From assembly GCA_910580205.1 (NCBI GenBank), contig CAJTVP010000008.1:7282-71281 (forward strand): DNA of 64,000 nucleotides, written 5' to 3'. The DNA comes from an uncultured Eggerthellaceae bacterium. Lineage in GTDB: Bacteria; Actinomycetota; Coriobacteriia; Coriobacteriales; Eggerthellaceae. Positions 49,856 through 58,941 of this stretch are shown here, piece after piece. The notes beneath the pieces are model-generated. The model was not told the origin of the DNA and ran no database searches. It saw nothing but the letters and a program-made list of their open reading frames with translations. Both the position numbers and the translations under genes were made by a program. The number at the start of each line of letters is the position of its first letter. Within the stretch, counting starts at the first letter, position 1.

Positions 49856-50818
49856 ATGGGTCGGGAGGGGCTGCGTCGGTGGTACAATGCGGTCATGGAT
49901 CGCAACGATGAAACCCATCCGGCCAAAGGCCGCCTGAACACGGGCGTGCTGACGGCGTTCGGCTGCTACACCCTCTGGGGCTTCTTCCCGTTGTATTGGA
50001 AGCTGCTCTCCGGCGTGAACCAATACGAGGTGGTGGCTCAGCGCATCATCTGGTGCTTCGCGTTCACGGCGATCGTGTGCGCCGTCGTGCGCGCGGATTT
50101 CTGGAAGCTGCTGAAGGAGCCGCGCGCTCGGCGCTTCCTGATCCCCGCTTCCATCTTGATCACGGCGAATTGGAGCATCTACATCGTGGCCGTGGCCACG
50201 GGGCATGTGCTTGAAACGTCCATCGGGTACTACTTGAATCCGCTCGTCTCCATCGTGTTGGGGATGATTTGCTTCCGTGAACGCTTGACGCCGCTCCAAT
50301 GGATCGCAGTGGCGCTCTGCACGGCGGGCATCCTGTTCTTCACGCTGGGTTACGGCTCTTTTCCCGCCATCGCCATCAGCTTGGCCCTCTCGTTCGGCGT
50401 GTATGGCGCCGTCAAGAAGCAAGGCGGCTATCCGGCGCTTGAAGCCATCGCCGTCGAAAGCGCCGTCATGACGCCGTTCGCCATCATCTTCGCCGTGGGG
50501 CTTGCCTTCTTCACGGGCACCCACGGGTTTTTGGGTGATGTGACCTCGCTCGAAGGCTGGAAGACGACAGCGCTTCTGGTGGGCGGGGGCGCGGTCACGG
50601 CCATCCCGCTCATCCTGTTCGCGAAGGCAGCGAACACCATCCCGCTCACGCTTTTGGGGTTCATCCAGTACCTCAGCCCCACGATCGCCCTGCTCATCGG
50701 CGTGTTCGCGTTCGGCGAGCCGTTCACCACCGCTCATGCCGTCTGCTTCGGGTGCATCTGGTGCGGTCTGGCGCTGGTGGCGGTGGATTCGCTGATGCGC
50801 AGCCGGAAGAGCGCATGA
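49856..50818 (+). CDS. rarD: RarD-type EamA transporter
   Basis: A 320-residue DMT-superfamily protein with ten helices. GCYTLWGFFPLYWKLL (about 36-51) and ANWSIYIVAVATGHVLETSIGYYLNPL (about 104-130) are strong RarD signatures. RarD proteins export or import metabolites; the role is unsettled. ATG 49856 has GGAG six bases upstream, overlapping the LysR stop region; ATG 49895 (MDRNDETH) is the alternative and gives the more usual length. Confidence 0.9.
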   Translation: MGREGLRRWYNAVMDRNDETHPAKGRLNTGVLTAFGCYTLWGFFPLYWKLLSGVNQYEVVAQRIIWCFAFTAIVCAVVRADFWKLLKEPRARRFLIPASILITANWSIYIVAVATGHVLETSIGYYLNPLVSIVLGMICFRERLTPLQWIAVALCTAGILFFTLGYGSFPAIAISLALSFGVYGAVKKQGGYPALEAIAVESAVMTPFAIIFAVGLAFFTGTHGFLGDVTSLEGWKTTALLVGGGAVTAIPLILFAKAANTIPLTLLGFIQYLSPTIALLIGVFAFGEPFTTAHAVCFGCIWCGLALVAVDSLMRSRKSA

Positions 50819-50968
50819 TGGATCGACGCTGCGACTGACCAGCCCGTACCGGATTATCGCCGAACTTCTTCTTTTGCAACTCAGTTTCAGGCGTGCGGGC
50901 CCTTGCGTTCAAGCGGGCTTCATCTTCTACAATACGCCGCGAAGACCACGGGGGAAGAAAGGGCCGCC

Positions 50969-52225
50969 ATGTTGTCGAATGATTTTCTGGGGGATGGGAT
51001 CGCCCGGCTTGGGTTCGGGGCAATGCGCTTGCCCGTCATTGATGGGGATGCTGCGAACATAGACCAAGCGCAGCTGGATGCCATGGTGGATGCGGCGTTG
51101 TCCGCAGGCGTGAACTATTTCGATACGGCGTATCCCTATCACGGTGGCGCTTCTGAGATCGCGCTGGGCGCGTCTTTGGCTCGCTACCCGCGCGAACGCT
51201 ATTTCCTGGCGACGAAGTATCCTGGGCATCAGTTGGCGGATGCCTATGATCCGAAAGCCATCTTTGAAGAGCAGCTTGCCAAGTGCGGCGTGGACCATTT
51301 CGACTTCTATTTGCTCCACAACGTCTACGAGGCATCCATGGATGTGTACCTTGATGAGCGTTGGGGCATCTTGGATTACTTCATCCAGCAGAAGAAGGAG
51401 GGGCGCATCCGTCATTTGGGTTTCTCCAGTCACGGGCGCACGGAGACGCTGGCGGCGTTTCTGGACCATGGGGCGAAGCGGTTCGCGCGCTTGGCGGCAG
51501 AGGAGCCGGAGACAGCGGCGCTCTTCGCTGGTACGAACGTCATGGAGTTCTGCCAGATTCAGATGAACTATCTGGACTGGACGCTGCAGGACGCAGCGGG
51601 CAAGACGGCGCTGTTGGAAGATGCGGGCATCCCCGTGGTGGTCATGGAGCCGCTTCGCGGGGGCAAGCTGGCCGAACTTCCGGCGGATTCGCTGGCGCTG
51701 CTCACGACGGCTGATTCGTGCCGCTCCGCCGTGGAATGGTCGTTCCGTTGGCTCCAAGGCATCCCGAACGTGAAGGTCATCCTCTCCGGCATGTCCACGC
51801 TGGCTCAGGTGGAAGAGAACTGCCGCCTGTTCCAGACGGCTGCGCCACTGACGGAGGCCGAAGAAGGCCTTCTCATGGACGTGGCCGAATCGCTCAAAGA
51901 CGGCGTCCCCTGCACGGCGTGCCGCTACTGCACGGATTCATGCCCGCAACGGATCGACATCCCCATGCTCATGGCCACCTACAACGACATGCGGTTCGAC
52001 ACCAGCTTCACCATCTCCATGCAGATGGATGCGGTGCCCGTGGGCCAGCGCGCGCAGGATTGCATCCAGTGCGGCGCATGCGTGCGGATGTGCCCGCAGG
52101 GGATAGACATCCCGAAGGTGCTGGCTGATCTGGTCCGCACGCTGAACAAGATGCCGAAATGGGCTGATCTTTGCCGTGAGCGCGCCGAAGCTGCGGCCAG
52201 GCTGAACGCCCAAGCGAAGGAATGA
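50969..52225 (+). CDS. Aldo/keto reductase with C-terminal 4Fe-4S domain
   Basis: A 418-residue fusion. Residues about 1-310 form an AKR barrel: LGFGAMRLPV, AGVNYFDTAYPYHGGASE with catalytic Asp/Tyr, and FLATKYPG with Lys. Residues about 320-400 are ferredoxin-like: CTACRYCTDSCPQ and CIQCGACVRMCPQGIDIP bind two clusters. Such proteins are common in anaerobes and probably use electron carriers rather than only NADPH. ATG 50969 follows GAAAGGGCCGCC. Confidence 0.92.
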   Translation: MLSNDFLGDGIARLGFGAMRLPVIDGDAANIDQAQLDAMVDAALSAGVNYFDTAYPYHGGASEIALGASLARYPRERYFLATKYPGHQLADAYDPKAIFEEQLAKCGVDHFDFYLLHNVYEASMDVYLDERWGILDYFIQQKKEGRIRHLGFSSHGRTETLAAFLDHGAKRFARLAAEEPETAALFAGTNVMEFCQIQMNYLDWTLQDAAGKTALLEDAGIPVVVMEPLRGGKLAELPADSLALLTTADSCRSAVEWSFRWLQGIPNVKVILSGMSTLAQVEENCRLFQTAAPLTEAEEGLLMDVAESLKDGVPCTACRYCTDSCPQRIDIPMLMATYNDMRFDTSFTISMQMDAVPVGQRAQDCIQCGACVRMCPQGIDIPKVLADLVRTLNKMPKWADLCRERAEAAARLNAQAKE

Positions 52226-52239
52226 TGAGGAGGCAAGCC

Positions 52240-53793
52240 ATGTTCGACGGTGACAAGATCAAAGTGGCGCAAGGGGAGCGTTCGTGCGATCTTTTGCTGA
52301 ACCAATCGAACCGCCACGGGCTCATCGCGGGAGCATCCGGCACGGGCAAGACCGTCACGCTGAAAGTGCTGGCGGAAGGGTTCTCGCAGGCGGGCGTTCC
52401 GGTGTTCATGGCTGACGTCAAAGGGGACGTGACGGGCATGGCAGAGCCGGGCGAGGCCACCGAATCCGTGGTCAAGCGCGCGGCGGACTTGGGTGCGGAG
52501 GGCTGGCAGCCGAAGGCGTGCCCGGTCCATTACTGGAACATGCTGGAGGGTCAGGGGATCCCGTGCCGCATCACCATCTCTGAAATGGGACCGGATCTGC
52601 TGGGCCGCTTGCTGGACCTGACCGACGCGCAGCAAGGCGTCCTCACCATCGCATTCCGCGTGGCTGACGACAACCAGATGCTGCTGATCGATCTGAAAGA
52701 CCTGCGCGCCATGCTCACGTTCTTGGGCGATCACGCGAAAGAAGTGGATACCACCTACGGGCGCGTGTCCTCCCAGTCCATCGGCGCCATCCAGCGCGCT
52801 CTGCTCACACTGGAAGATCAGGGCGGCAACGTCTTCTTCGGCGAACCGGCCTTGAACATCAGCGACTGGATGGTGACGGATGCGAACGGAGAGGGCCTGG
52901 TCAACATCCTTGACGCCTCCAAGCTCATGCAAAGCCCGCGCGTGTACGCCATCTTCCTGCTCTGGATGCTGACCGAGCTCTTTGAAACGCTCCCGGAAGT
53001 GGGCGACTTGGACAAGCCGAAGTTCGTGTTTTTCTTCGACGAGGCGCACCTGCTGTTCGACGACATGCCGAAAGCGCTCACGGACAAGATCGTGCAGACG
53101 GTCAAGCTCATCCGCTCGAAGGGTGTGGGCCTGTATTTCATCACGCAGTCGCCCTCTGACATCCCGGATGAGGTGCTGGCGCAGCTGTCGAACCGCATCC
53201 AACACGGGTTGCGCGCCTACACGCCTGCAGAGCAGAAGGCGGTGAAGGCGGCAGCGCAGTCGTTCCGGGAGAATCCGGCTGTGGACGTGGTGGCCGCGCT
53301 TCAAGAGGTGGGCACCGGGGAAGCGCTCGTGTCCTTCTTGAACGCTGATGGTCAGCCCGAACCGGTCGAGCGCGCGAAGGTGCTGCCTCCTGAGTGCAAG
53401 ATGGGTGCGGCCACGGACGAGGTAATGACGGGCGTGTTCCAGGCGCAGGCGGATCTGATGGGCACGTACGGGACGGCCGTCGATCGCGAAAGCGCCTTCG
53501 AGATGATCCAGGCGCAGAGCGCGGACGCGGCGATCGCTGACAATAGCGAAGGCGCAACGGCCGAAGCGGATGCGGCGGCCGCGGACAAGGAAGCCGTCAA
53601 AGCAGCCAAAGAAGCAGCCAAGGAGGCGGCCCGCGAAGCCAAGGAGCGCGAACGCGAAGAGAAGGCGCAGGAGAAAGCCGCCCAGAAGCGCGCCGATCAG
53701 ATGTCCAAGACGGTCAATTCGATCATCGGGCAGATCGGCCGCGAAGCCGGGCGCCAGCTCGTGCGCGGCCTGTTCGGCAGCCTCAAGCGCTGA
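52240..53793 (+). CDS. HerA-like ATPase, DUF853/YjgR family
   Basis: A 517-residue ATPase. GLIAGASGTGKTVTLKVLAEGF (about 30-51) is Walker A, DKPKFVFFFDEAHLLFDDMPKAL (about 258-280) Walker B, and SKGVGLYFITQSPSDIPDEVL the sensor region. The last about 100 residues are a highly charged Ala/Lys/Glu coiled coil and a basic end. YjgR-like proteins belong to the HerA/FtsK group; a DNA- or membrane-related role is not proven. ATG 52240 follows GAGGAGGCAAGCC; the frame from 52222 overlaps the upstream stop. Confidence 0.9.
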   Translation: MFDGDKIKVAQGERSCDLLLNQSNRHGLIAGASGTGKTVTLKVLAEGFSQAGVPVFMADVKGDVTGMAEPGEATESVVKRAADLGAEGWQPKACPVHYWNMLEGQGIPCRITISEMGPDLLGRLLDLTDAQQGVLTIAFRVADDNQMLLIDLKDLRAMLTFLGDHAKEVDTTYGRVSSQSIGAIQRALLTLEDQGGNVFFGEPALNISDWMVTDANGEGLVNILDASKLMQSPRVYAIFLLWMLTELFETLPEVGDLDKPKFVFFFDEAHLLFDDMPKALTDKIVQTVKLIRSKGVGLYFITQSPSDIPDEVLAQLSNRIQHGLRAYTPAEQKAVKAAAQSFRENPAVDVVAALQEVGTGEALVSFLNADGQPEPVERAKVLPPECKMGAATDEVMTGVFQAQADLMGTYGTAVDRESAFEMIQAQSADAAIADNSEGATAEADAAAADKEAVKAAKEAAKEAAREAKEREREEKAQEKAAQKRADQMSKTVNSIIGQIGREAGRQLVRGLFGSLKR

Positions 53794-53962
53794 GACAAGG
53801 TATCAGCCTCCCATACGTTTCCCATCGGGACCATGACAAACGCCTCCAGCAGGGCGGAGTGGCGTGGCGCGCGCGTATGCTCACAGTGCGGAGACTGGCT
53901 CACCCGGCAGTTTCCGCCAGAGTCCGGCAGAACCCGGCGAAGCTCAGCGAAGGGAGGCGGCC

Positions 53963-54688
53963 ATGCGCAAGCGCACGAAGATTGGTGTGGGATTCCTTGC
54001 AGGCAGCCTTTGCGTGCTCATGGCCGGAGGCGCAGCCTACGCGCTCACGCCTTCCATGGAAGAAGCTATGCAGCAAGAGGCGCAAGCCGAAGCCCAAGCG
54101 GAGTCGGCGTTCGACGAGGATATGGCGGATTCCTATATCAGCGCGGCGAAGCTTTTGGATCTGACCGGCAAAGACGCGAACGGCGCGTTGCTGAACGGCG
54201 GGACGGGCAGCCCATCTCTGTTGGCACCGGAGGCGGTGTCGGTGATGAAGACGCCGGCCGCTCCCGCGGATGACCAAGCGAACAGCCAAGCGGCTGCAGA
54301 AGCGGACGATGCGCTGCCGCCCATGTCGCTCCTCATCTTCGGCAACGTCATCCCCTTCGTGGATGATTACAAGGCCGAACGCGCGCCGGACACCACGGCG
54401 GCCCTGTGGATGGGGCAGGATTCCACCACGGATGGGTCGTGGGGGTACTTCATCGGCCATCATCCGGGCGTGTTCAATTGCGTGATGTACCTGCAGGATG
54501 GCGATCAGATCACCGTATGCGACCGCGACGGGAACGCGCGCACCTACACCGTCTTCGCCGTGTATGACGTGCCAGATGACACAGAGTGGGGGCAGATCTC
54601 CCAAGAGGTCACCGGCCATGGCGAATCCATCGCGCTGCAAACGTGCTGCGGAGACCATGAGTCCTACAGGATCGTGGAAGCGGCTTGA
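53963..54688 (+). CDS. Sortase-domain protein, exported
   Basis: A 241-residue protein with a signal anchor (residues 1-28: basic start MRKRTK then a hydrophobic helix), an acidic Ala/Gln linker to about 110, and a sortase-like beta-barrel. YFIGHHPGVF supplies the catalytic His, ALQTCC the catalytic Cys and the last ESYRIVEA the Arg. Class B or E sortases share the TLxTC pattern, here changed to LQTC. It probably attaches proteins to the wall or to each other. ATG 53963 follows AAGGGAGGCGGCC. No LPxTG substrate gene is adjacent. Confidence 0.8.
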   Translation: MRKRTKIGVGFLAGSLCVLMAGGAAYALTPSMEEAMQQEAQAEAQAESAFDEDMADSYISAAKLLDLTGKDANGALLNGGTGSPSLLAPEAVSVMKTPAAPADDQANSQAAAEADDALPPMSLLIFGNVIPFVDDYKAERAPDTTAALWMGQDSTTDGSWGYFIGHHPGVFNCVMYLQDGDQITVCDRDGNARTYTVFAVYDVPDDTEWGQISQEVTGHGESIALQTCCGDHESYRIVEAA

Positions 54689-54742
54689 TCCTCGTTCGCT
54701 TCGCCTGTTTCCGCGGTCTATGCGGAGCGTATAATCTCACCT

Positions 54743-55630
54743 ATGGCTGATCTTGGCACACTGTATCTGGTTCCCACTCCCATCGGGAACATGGGCGATA
54801 TCACGTTGCGCGCCATCGAAGCGTTGCGCGCCTCTGACGCGGTTCTTTGCGAAGACACGCGCGTGACCGGCAAGCTGCTGGCTCATCTTGACCTGCATAA
54901 ACCGCTCGAACGGTTGGATGAGAACGTCATGCGCCAGCGGGCGGATGCCATCATCGCGCGGCTGCTGACGGGTGAGACGCTGGCATTCTGCTCTGACGCG
55001 GGGATGCCCAGCGTGTCTGACCCTGGGATGCATCTGGTGGAACGCGCGCGGAAGGCGGCCGTTCCGGTGGTCGTGCTGCCGGGCGCATCGGCGGCGGTCA
55101 CGGCCTACGTGGCAAGCGGCTTCCAGACGCCGCGCTATCTCTTCGCCGGTTTCCTGCCGCGCAAGACAGAGGCGCGCGAAGCCTGTCTGGAGGAGCTGGC
55201 CCCGGTGGATGCCGCGCTCGTGTTCTATGAGAGCCCGCATCGGCTCGTCGGTACGTTGGATGCGCTGGCGAAGGCGTTCCCTTATCGGAAGGTGGCGGTT
55301 TGCCGCGAGCTCACGAAGCTCCACGAAGAGGTGGCCGTGGACGCGGCACCAGCCCTGGCAACCGCATTCGCCGAGCGTGAGAAGCAAGCGCCTCTCAAGG
55401 GCGAGGTGGTCATCGTGGTGGACGGCCCTGCACTTGCGGAACGGGAGCGGGATCAGGCCGACGCGCTGGAGGCAGCGCAGGCGCGCTTGCGTGAGCTTTT
55501 GCAAGAGGGCGTCCGACCCAAGGAAGCGGCGCGCATCGTGCAGGAGGGGTGTGACATCCCGCGCAATGCTGCCTATGAGATGACACTGGCGACGAAGGCG
55601 ATGCTGGCTGAAGAAGGTCGCCTGTCGTGA
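54743..55630 (+). CDS. rsmI: 16S rRNA (cytidine(1402)-2'-O)-methyltransferase
   Basis: A 295-residue tetrapyrrole-methylase-fold enzyme. LYLVPTPIGNMGDITLRA (about 7-24), CEDTRVTGKLL, CSDAGMPSVSDPG (about 83-95), VLPGASAAVTAYVASGF and FYESPHRL (about 165) are the RsmI signature. It methylates C1402 of 16S rRNA with SAM in the decoding centre. Its stop overlaps the following gene (GTGA). Confidence 0.95.
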   Translation: MADLGTLYLVPTPIGNMGDITLRAIEALRASDAVLCEDTRVTGKLLAHLDLHKPLERLDENVMRQRADAIIARLLTGETLAFCSDAGMPSVSDPGMHLVERARKAAVPVVVLPGASAAVTAYVASGFQTPRYLFAGFLPRKTEAREACLEELAPVDAALVFYESPHRLVGTLDALAKAFPYRKVAVCRELTKLHEEVAVDAAPALATAFAEREKQAPLKGEVVIVVDGPALAERERDQADALEAAQARLRELLQEGVRPKEAARIVQEGCDIPRNAAYEMTLATKAMLAEEGRLS

Positions 55631-56229
55631 GAGGGCAACGTGGGACGGAGGCTCAGACCATCCAGGTTGATGGCCTGGGCGTGCAACTCATCCGCAAGCG
55701 GGTGAAGAACGTGAATCTTCGCGTGCGGCGCGATGGCACCGTGGCGGTATCAGCCCCATTCCATGTGCCGGAGCGGGAGGTGGCCGCGTTCGTGCGCGCC
55801 AAGCGGGCATGGGTTGAGCGCGCCAGAAAGCGTCTGGCCCAGGAGCCAGCCGACCCATTTGAAAGCGCCACTGAAGCGGATCGCGCTGAGTGGAAGGCCA
55901 TCGTCCAGGCGTTCGCCCCTCCTCTCATCCAGAAGTGGGAGCGCATCCTCGGCGTGCGCGCGGGCAAGCTGGCGTTTCGGAACATGAAGAGCCGGTGGGG
56001 GAGCTGCCAGCCTGGCACTGGGCGCATCTGCTTGAACACGCGGCTGGCGCTGTATCCGCCGGCATGCTTGGAATACGTGGTGGTCCATGAGCTCTGCCAC
56101 CTGATCATGCATGGGCATTCGCCAGCGTTCTACGGGTTGCTGGACGAAGCGCTGCCCGGATGGCGAGAAGCGCGATCGCGGCTGTCCTCGCCGCCGGAGG
56201 GGATGGGCGCGTTCTTTATGGAGGAATAG
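55627..56229 (+). CDS. YgjP-like metal-dependent hydrolase (DUF45/M48-like)
   Basis: A 200-residue predicted zinc metallopeptidase. VVHELCHLIMHGHSPAFYGLLDEALPGW (about 155-182) contains HExxH-like HELCH with a third His in GHSPAFY. SRWGSCQPGTGRICLNTRL upstream is the DUF45 family segment. These proteins are distantly similar to SprT. It overlaps the rsmI stop (GTG 55627), so the pair is coupled. Confidence 0.88.
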   Translation: MRGQRGTEAQTIQVDGLGVQLIRKRVKNVNLRVRRDGTVAVSAPFHVPEREVAAFVRAKRAWVERARKRLAQEPADPFESATEADRAEWKAIVQAFAPPLIQKWERILGVRAGKLAFRNMKSRWGSCQPGTGRICLNTRLALYPPACLEYVVVHELCHLIMHGHSPAFYGLLDEALPGWREARSRLSSPPEGMGAFFMEE

Positions 56230-56318
56230 CGGAGCGTGGGATTCGCCGTGTTCTCACGAGCGGCCTTCGCCATTTGTCCGTAGAATAGCGGCATCAGACA
56301 GAGAGGAAGGTGGCGGCC

Positions 56319-56921
56319 ATGGCTGCGTTGGATGCGGGGATGACGCGCGAGGAAGCGTTCGCGCTGTTGCAGGAGCACAACAAAGAGGAGTTCCATCTGG
56401 AGCACGGCGAGACGGTGGAACAGACGATGCGCTATTTCGCGCGCGAGTACGATCCGGAGAACGAGGAGTTCTGGGGGATCGTGGGGCTGTTGCATGATCT
56501 AGATTGGGAGGAGCATGACGACGAGCCGGAGCAGCACACGCTTTACGCCACGCCGCTCATCCAGGCAGCCGGGGGCACGCCGGAGTTGATCCGCGCCATC
56601 CAGTCGCACACGTCGGATTTCAACCCTGACCTGCCGAAGCCTGAGCTGCAAATGGAGAAGATCCTGTTCGCTACTGAAGAGCTCACGGGGCTGATAGGCG
56701 CGGCCATCCTGATGCGGCCATCGAAGAGCGTGATGGATTTCGAAGTGAAGTCGCTGAAGAAGAAGTTCAAGGACAAGCGCTTCGCTGCGGGCGTGGACCG
56801 CGAGGTCATCCGCAGCGGCGCGGAGATGCTGGGCTGGGAGCTGGACGAGCTGTTCGCCCGTACGATCGAGGCGATGCGCTCCTTCGCGCCGGATAAGGAC
56901 ACGTTCCAGCCGGAAGCGTAG
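56319..56921 (+). CDS. HD-domain protein
   Basis: A 200-residue protein. EFHLEHGETVEQTM (about 22-35) supplies the first His, GLLHDLDWEEHDDEP (about 55-69) the HD pair, and IQSHTSDF a later His. The spacing is that of small HD phosphohydrolases, often misnamed hydrolase of HD type. Substrate unknown. ATG 56319 follows GAGGAAGGTGGCGG. Confidence 0.88.
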   Translation: MAALDAGMTREEAFALLQEHNKEEFHLEHGETVEQTMRYFAREYDPENEEFWGIVGLLHDLDWEEHDDEPEQHTLYATPLIQAAGGTPELIRAIQSHTSDFNPDLPKPELQMEKILFATEELTGLIGAAILMRPSKSVMDFEVKSLKKKFKDKRFAAGVDREVIRSGAEMLGWELDELFARTIEAMRSFAPDKDTFQPEA

Positions 56922-57062
56922 CCGCTGGGCTCTCGGAGACGAGCAGCTCCTCCTCGAACGTCCATCATCTTTACGAGAAATGCGGTTTCGCAGCCGATCG
57001 CAAAACGGCCTATCACCTGTCTTTGGAGTGATGCTTTCAGGTTGTGGGGGAAGCTGAAGAAC

Positions 57063-57153
57063 TGGCGGAGGAGTAGGGATTCGAACCCTAGATGCCCTTG
57101 TGGGGCATACTCACTTAGCAGGCGAGCACCTTCGGCCTCTCGGTCACTCCTCC
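57063..57153 (-). tRNA. tRNA-Ser(GCU)
   Basis: On the minus strand, the GGAGGAG acceptor (57147-57153) pairs with CTCCTCC, followed by discriminator G and encoded CCA (57063-57065). The anticodon loop CTGCTAA gives GCU. The variable arm is long (TATGCCCCACAAGGGCAT), as in serine tRNAs, and the T loop reads GGTTCGAATCC. Confidence 0.95.
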
Positions 57154-57322
57154 GCGTGCATTAAGCAGCTGCTCATATTACCCGAGTCCCATTCGCCGTG
57201 TCAAACAAGCGAAGTGAAGGGATGGAGGACAACGCTTTTCTGCACATCGGGCAGAAAACCAAGGGACATTCGACATGGGCAACGAGCGCAGCATCTGTCT
57301 CCTATCCTTTTTGATGTAATCA

Positions 57323-57344
57323 TGTTAATTTGTTAATATGTTAA
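57323..57344 (+). repeat. Three GTTAAT repeats at an exact 8-base period
   Basis: GTTAAT occurs at 57323, 57331 and 57339. The group lies 28 bases upstream of the unknown gene's ATG 57372 in AT-rich DNA. It may be a regulator-binding array. Confidence 0.6.
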
Positions 57345-57371
57345 TAACGCACTATGATAAAGGAGGAAAGA

Positions 57372-57881
57372 ATGGAGGGAGTCAAAGCAGGGTCGCTCAG
57401 GCTGGGTGAGCTCACCAAACTGTATGAATATGTGAAACCGGGCGAGGATACGCATCCCATGTTCGTTTCAAAGGCAATTGGTTTTTGGAAGTCTCACGTT
57501 GACGAGGGCGTGAATGTCAAAGAGCTGAAGAAGGCAGAGCGATCAGAGATCCCACCTCATGTTCTTGCGCGGCATTCCACCAAGGCGGGTGACATCATCA
57601 CCTATAAGTTGAATGAAGATGAGTGCAGGTTCATTGATGATCAGAGGCAAGAATATCAAGATGAATGCATGATGTTGAAGTATCCGCAATTCCCCTGGTT
57701 TTTACGATGCATCATCAGGTATTACTGCTTCTTCTTATTGGAGGATAAGAGTGAGGACGAGATTTTCAGGAAAGAGCCCAATAAGCCGAATTGGGAAAAG
57801 ATGATGCATGAGCTTTTCCCCGGAATGAGTGATGAGGCTATCGAAGACGAGCTTCGGAAACTCGTTGCGAAGGAGCAATAA
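57372..57881 (+). CDS. Hypothetical protein, low GC
   Basis: A 169-residue soluble protein. It is clearly less GC-rich than its neighbours and uses A/T-ending codons. It is helical and charged; PQFPWFLRCIIRYYCFFLLEDK (about 97-118) is the only hydrophobic region. An upstream start at 57354 exists, but AAAGGAGGAAAG before ATG 57372 is a better site. It lies next to tRNA-Ser and has no recognised relatives; acquisition by transfer is likely. Confidence 0.75.
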   Translation: MEGVKAGSLRLGELTKLYEYVKPGEDTHPMFVSKAIGFWKSHVDEGVNVKELKKAERSEIPPHVLARHSTKAGDIITYKLNEDECRFIDDQRQEYQDECMMLKYPQFPWFLRCIIRYYCFFLLEDKSEDEIFRKEPNKPNWEKMMHELFPGMSDEAIEDELRKLVAKEQ

Positions 57882-57952
57882 AATATGTAGCGCGCCCATT
57901 GGGCGCCAATGGTCAACCATGCGAAATGGAAAGATGACCTGCGCATCCGGCG

Positions 57953-57968
57953 CCTGGACGCCTTTTTT
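57953..57968 (+). terminator. Weak GGCG/CGCC hairpin with T6
   Basis: GGCGCCTGGACGCC ends in TTTTTT near 57968. The stem is only four base pairs, but the T tract is good. It could end the transcript of the unknown gene, 80 bases upstream. Confidence 0.4.
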
Positions 57969-58015
57969 GGATTGGTAGCAGTCTCCGCTCTGTCGGAACA
58001 TCCCGGTACGCTAGG

Positions 58016-58777
58016 TCACGCCTCAACCACCTCAACGACGCCATCCTCCACGAGCAGCATGGTGCCGTCGCCGATGGGGCGGCCGTCTGAGAACAGAGAG
58101 AACGTGTCGCAGAACCAGAGCTCCGGCGCGGCATCGGGGACCCAGCCAGACCCTTCGCTGCAGCAGGCCGTGTCCACGGGCGAATGCCCCACGATCTGCC
58201 CCATCTCCTCCACCGGGTCCTCTTGCAGCTCGTAGCGATCAGCCCAGAGAGGCCCGGGAATGCCGCGGCCGCCCCGATCCGGCCCGCAAGTGAACAGCGC
58301 TTGCAGATCGTGATAGTCCCTGCCGTCCAGCATCTCATTCAGCTGTTCTGCCGCCTCTTCGGCGCTCTCCGGGCAGTCAAGATGCTCGTCGGCCCACGAC
58401 TGCGTGAGGCCCGCATGGGTCACCAGGAACCCATCCACGGTCACAGCCGCCCGCAGGCCCAGCGGGAACAGCGTCTCTCGCACGAACGGGATCAGGTCCA
58501 TGATCGTCCCCGGCCCTTGCTTGCCCAGCAGGTACTGGAAGTCGTGGTTCCCGAAGAGGACGTCCACCTCGTACCCCTCGTCGCGCCGCTCCTCCACCCA
58601 ATCCGCGAACTCCTCCAGCTCACGCATCATGAGCGCTTCGCCCGCATTCCACTCATCGCAGATGTCCCCGGTGAACACGATCCGTTGCACCTCCGGATGC
58701 ACGCTGAGCACGTCATCCACATCCGCCAAGATGGCCGAAGCCTTCAAATGGACATCTCCCACGATCAGCGTTCGCAT
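58016..58777 (-). CDS. Calcineurin-like metallophosphoesterase
   Basis: A 253-residue phosphoesterase. GDVHLK (about 7-12), FTGDICDEWN (about 35-44), LFGNHDFQYLL (about 74-84), VTHAGLTQSW (about 119-128) and VGHSPVD (about 195) supply the metal ligands. The substrate is unknown (nucleotide, protein phosphate or cyclic nucleotide). Start 58777 follows GGAAAGGAGCGCC. Confidence 0.92.
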   Translation of the reverse strand: MRTLIVGDVHLKASAILADVDDVLSVHPEVQRIVFTGDICDEWNAGEALMMRELEEFADWVEERRDEGYEVDVLFGNHDFQYLLGKQGPGTIMDLIPFVRETLFPLGLRAAVTVDGFLVTHAGLTQSWADEHLDCPESAEEAAEQLNEMLDGRDYHDLQALFTCGPDRGGRGIPGPLWADRYELQEDPVEEMGQIVGHSPVDTACCSEGSGWVPDAAPELWFCDTFSLFSDGRPIGDGTMLLVEDGVVEVVEA

Positions 58778-58941
58778 GGGCGCTCCTTTCCGGAAGGGTT
58801 TTCCATTCGCTCCGTTTTCATTCTAGAGGCTTTCCGGATTTGCGGGGATCCGCCCGTGATGATCGGGTCTGGACGCCATATCCATCGCCGCGCTTATATA
58901 ATCAGCCATGCAAGAATGAACGCATTCCAAGGAGCGGGTTG

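Noticed and set aside
57323..57344. GTTAAT repeats as iterons of a replication origin
   Set aside because: Only three short copies, no replication initiator gene and no DnaA boxes nearby; a regulator-binding array is simpler.
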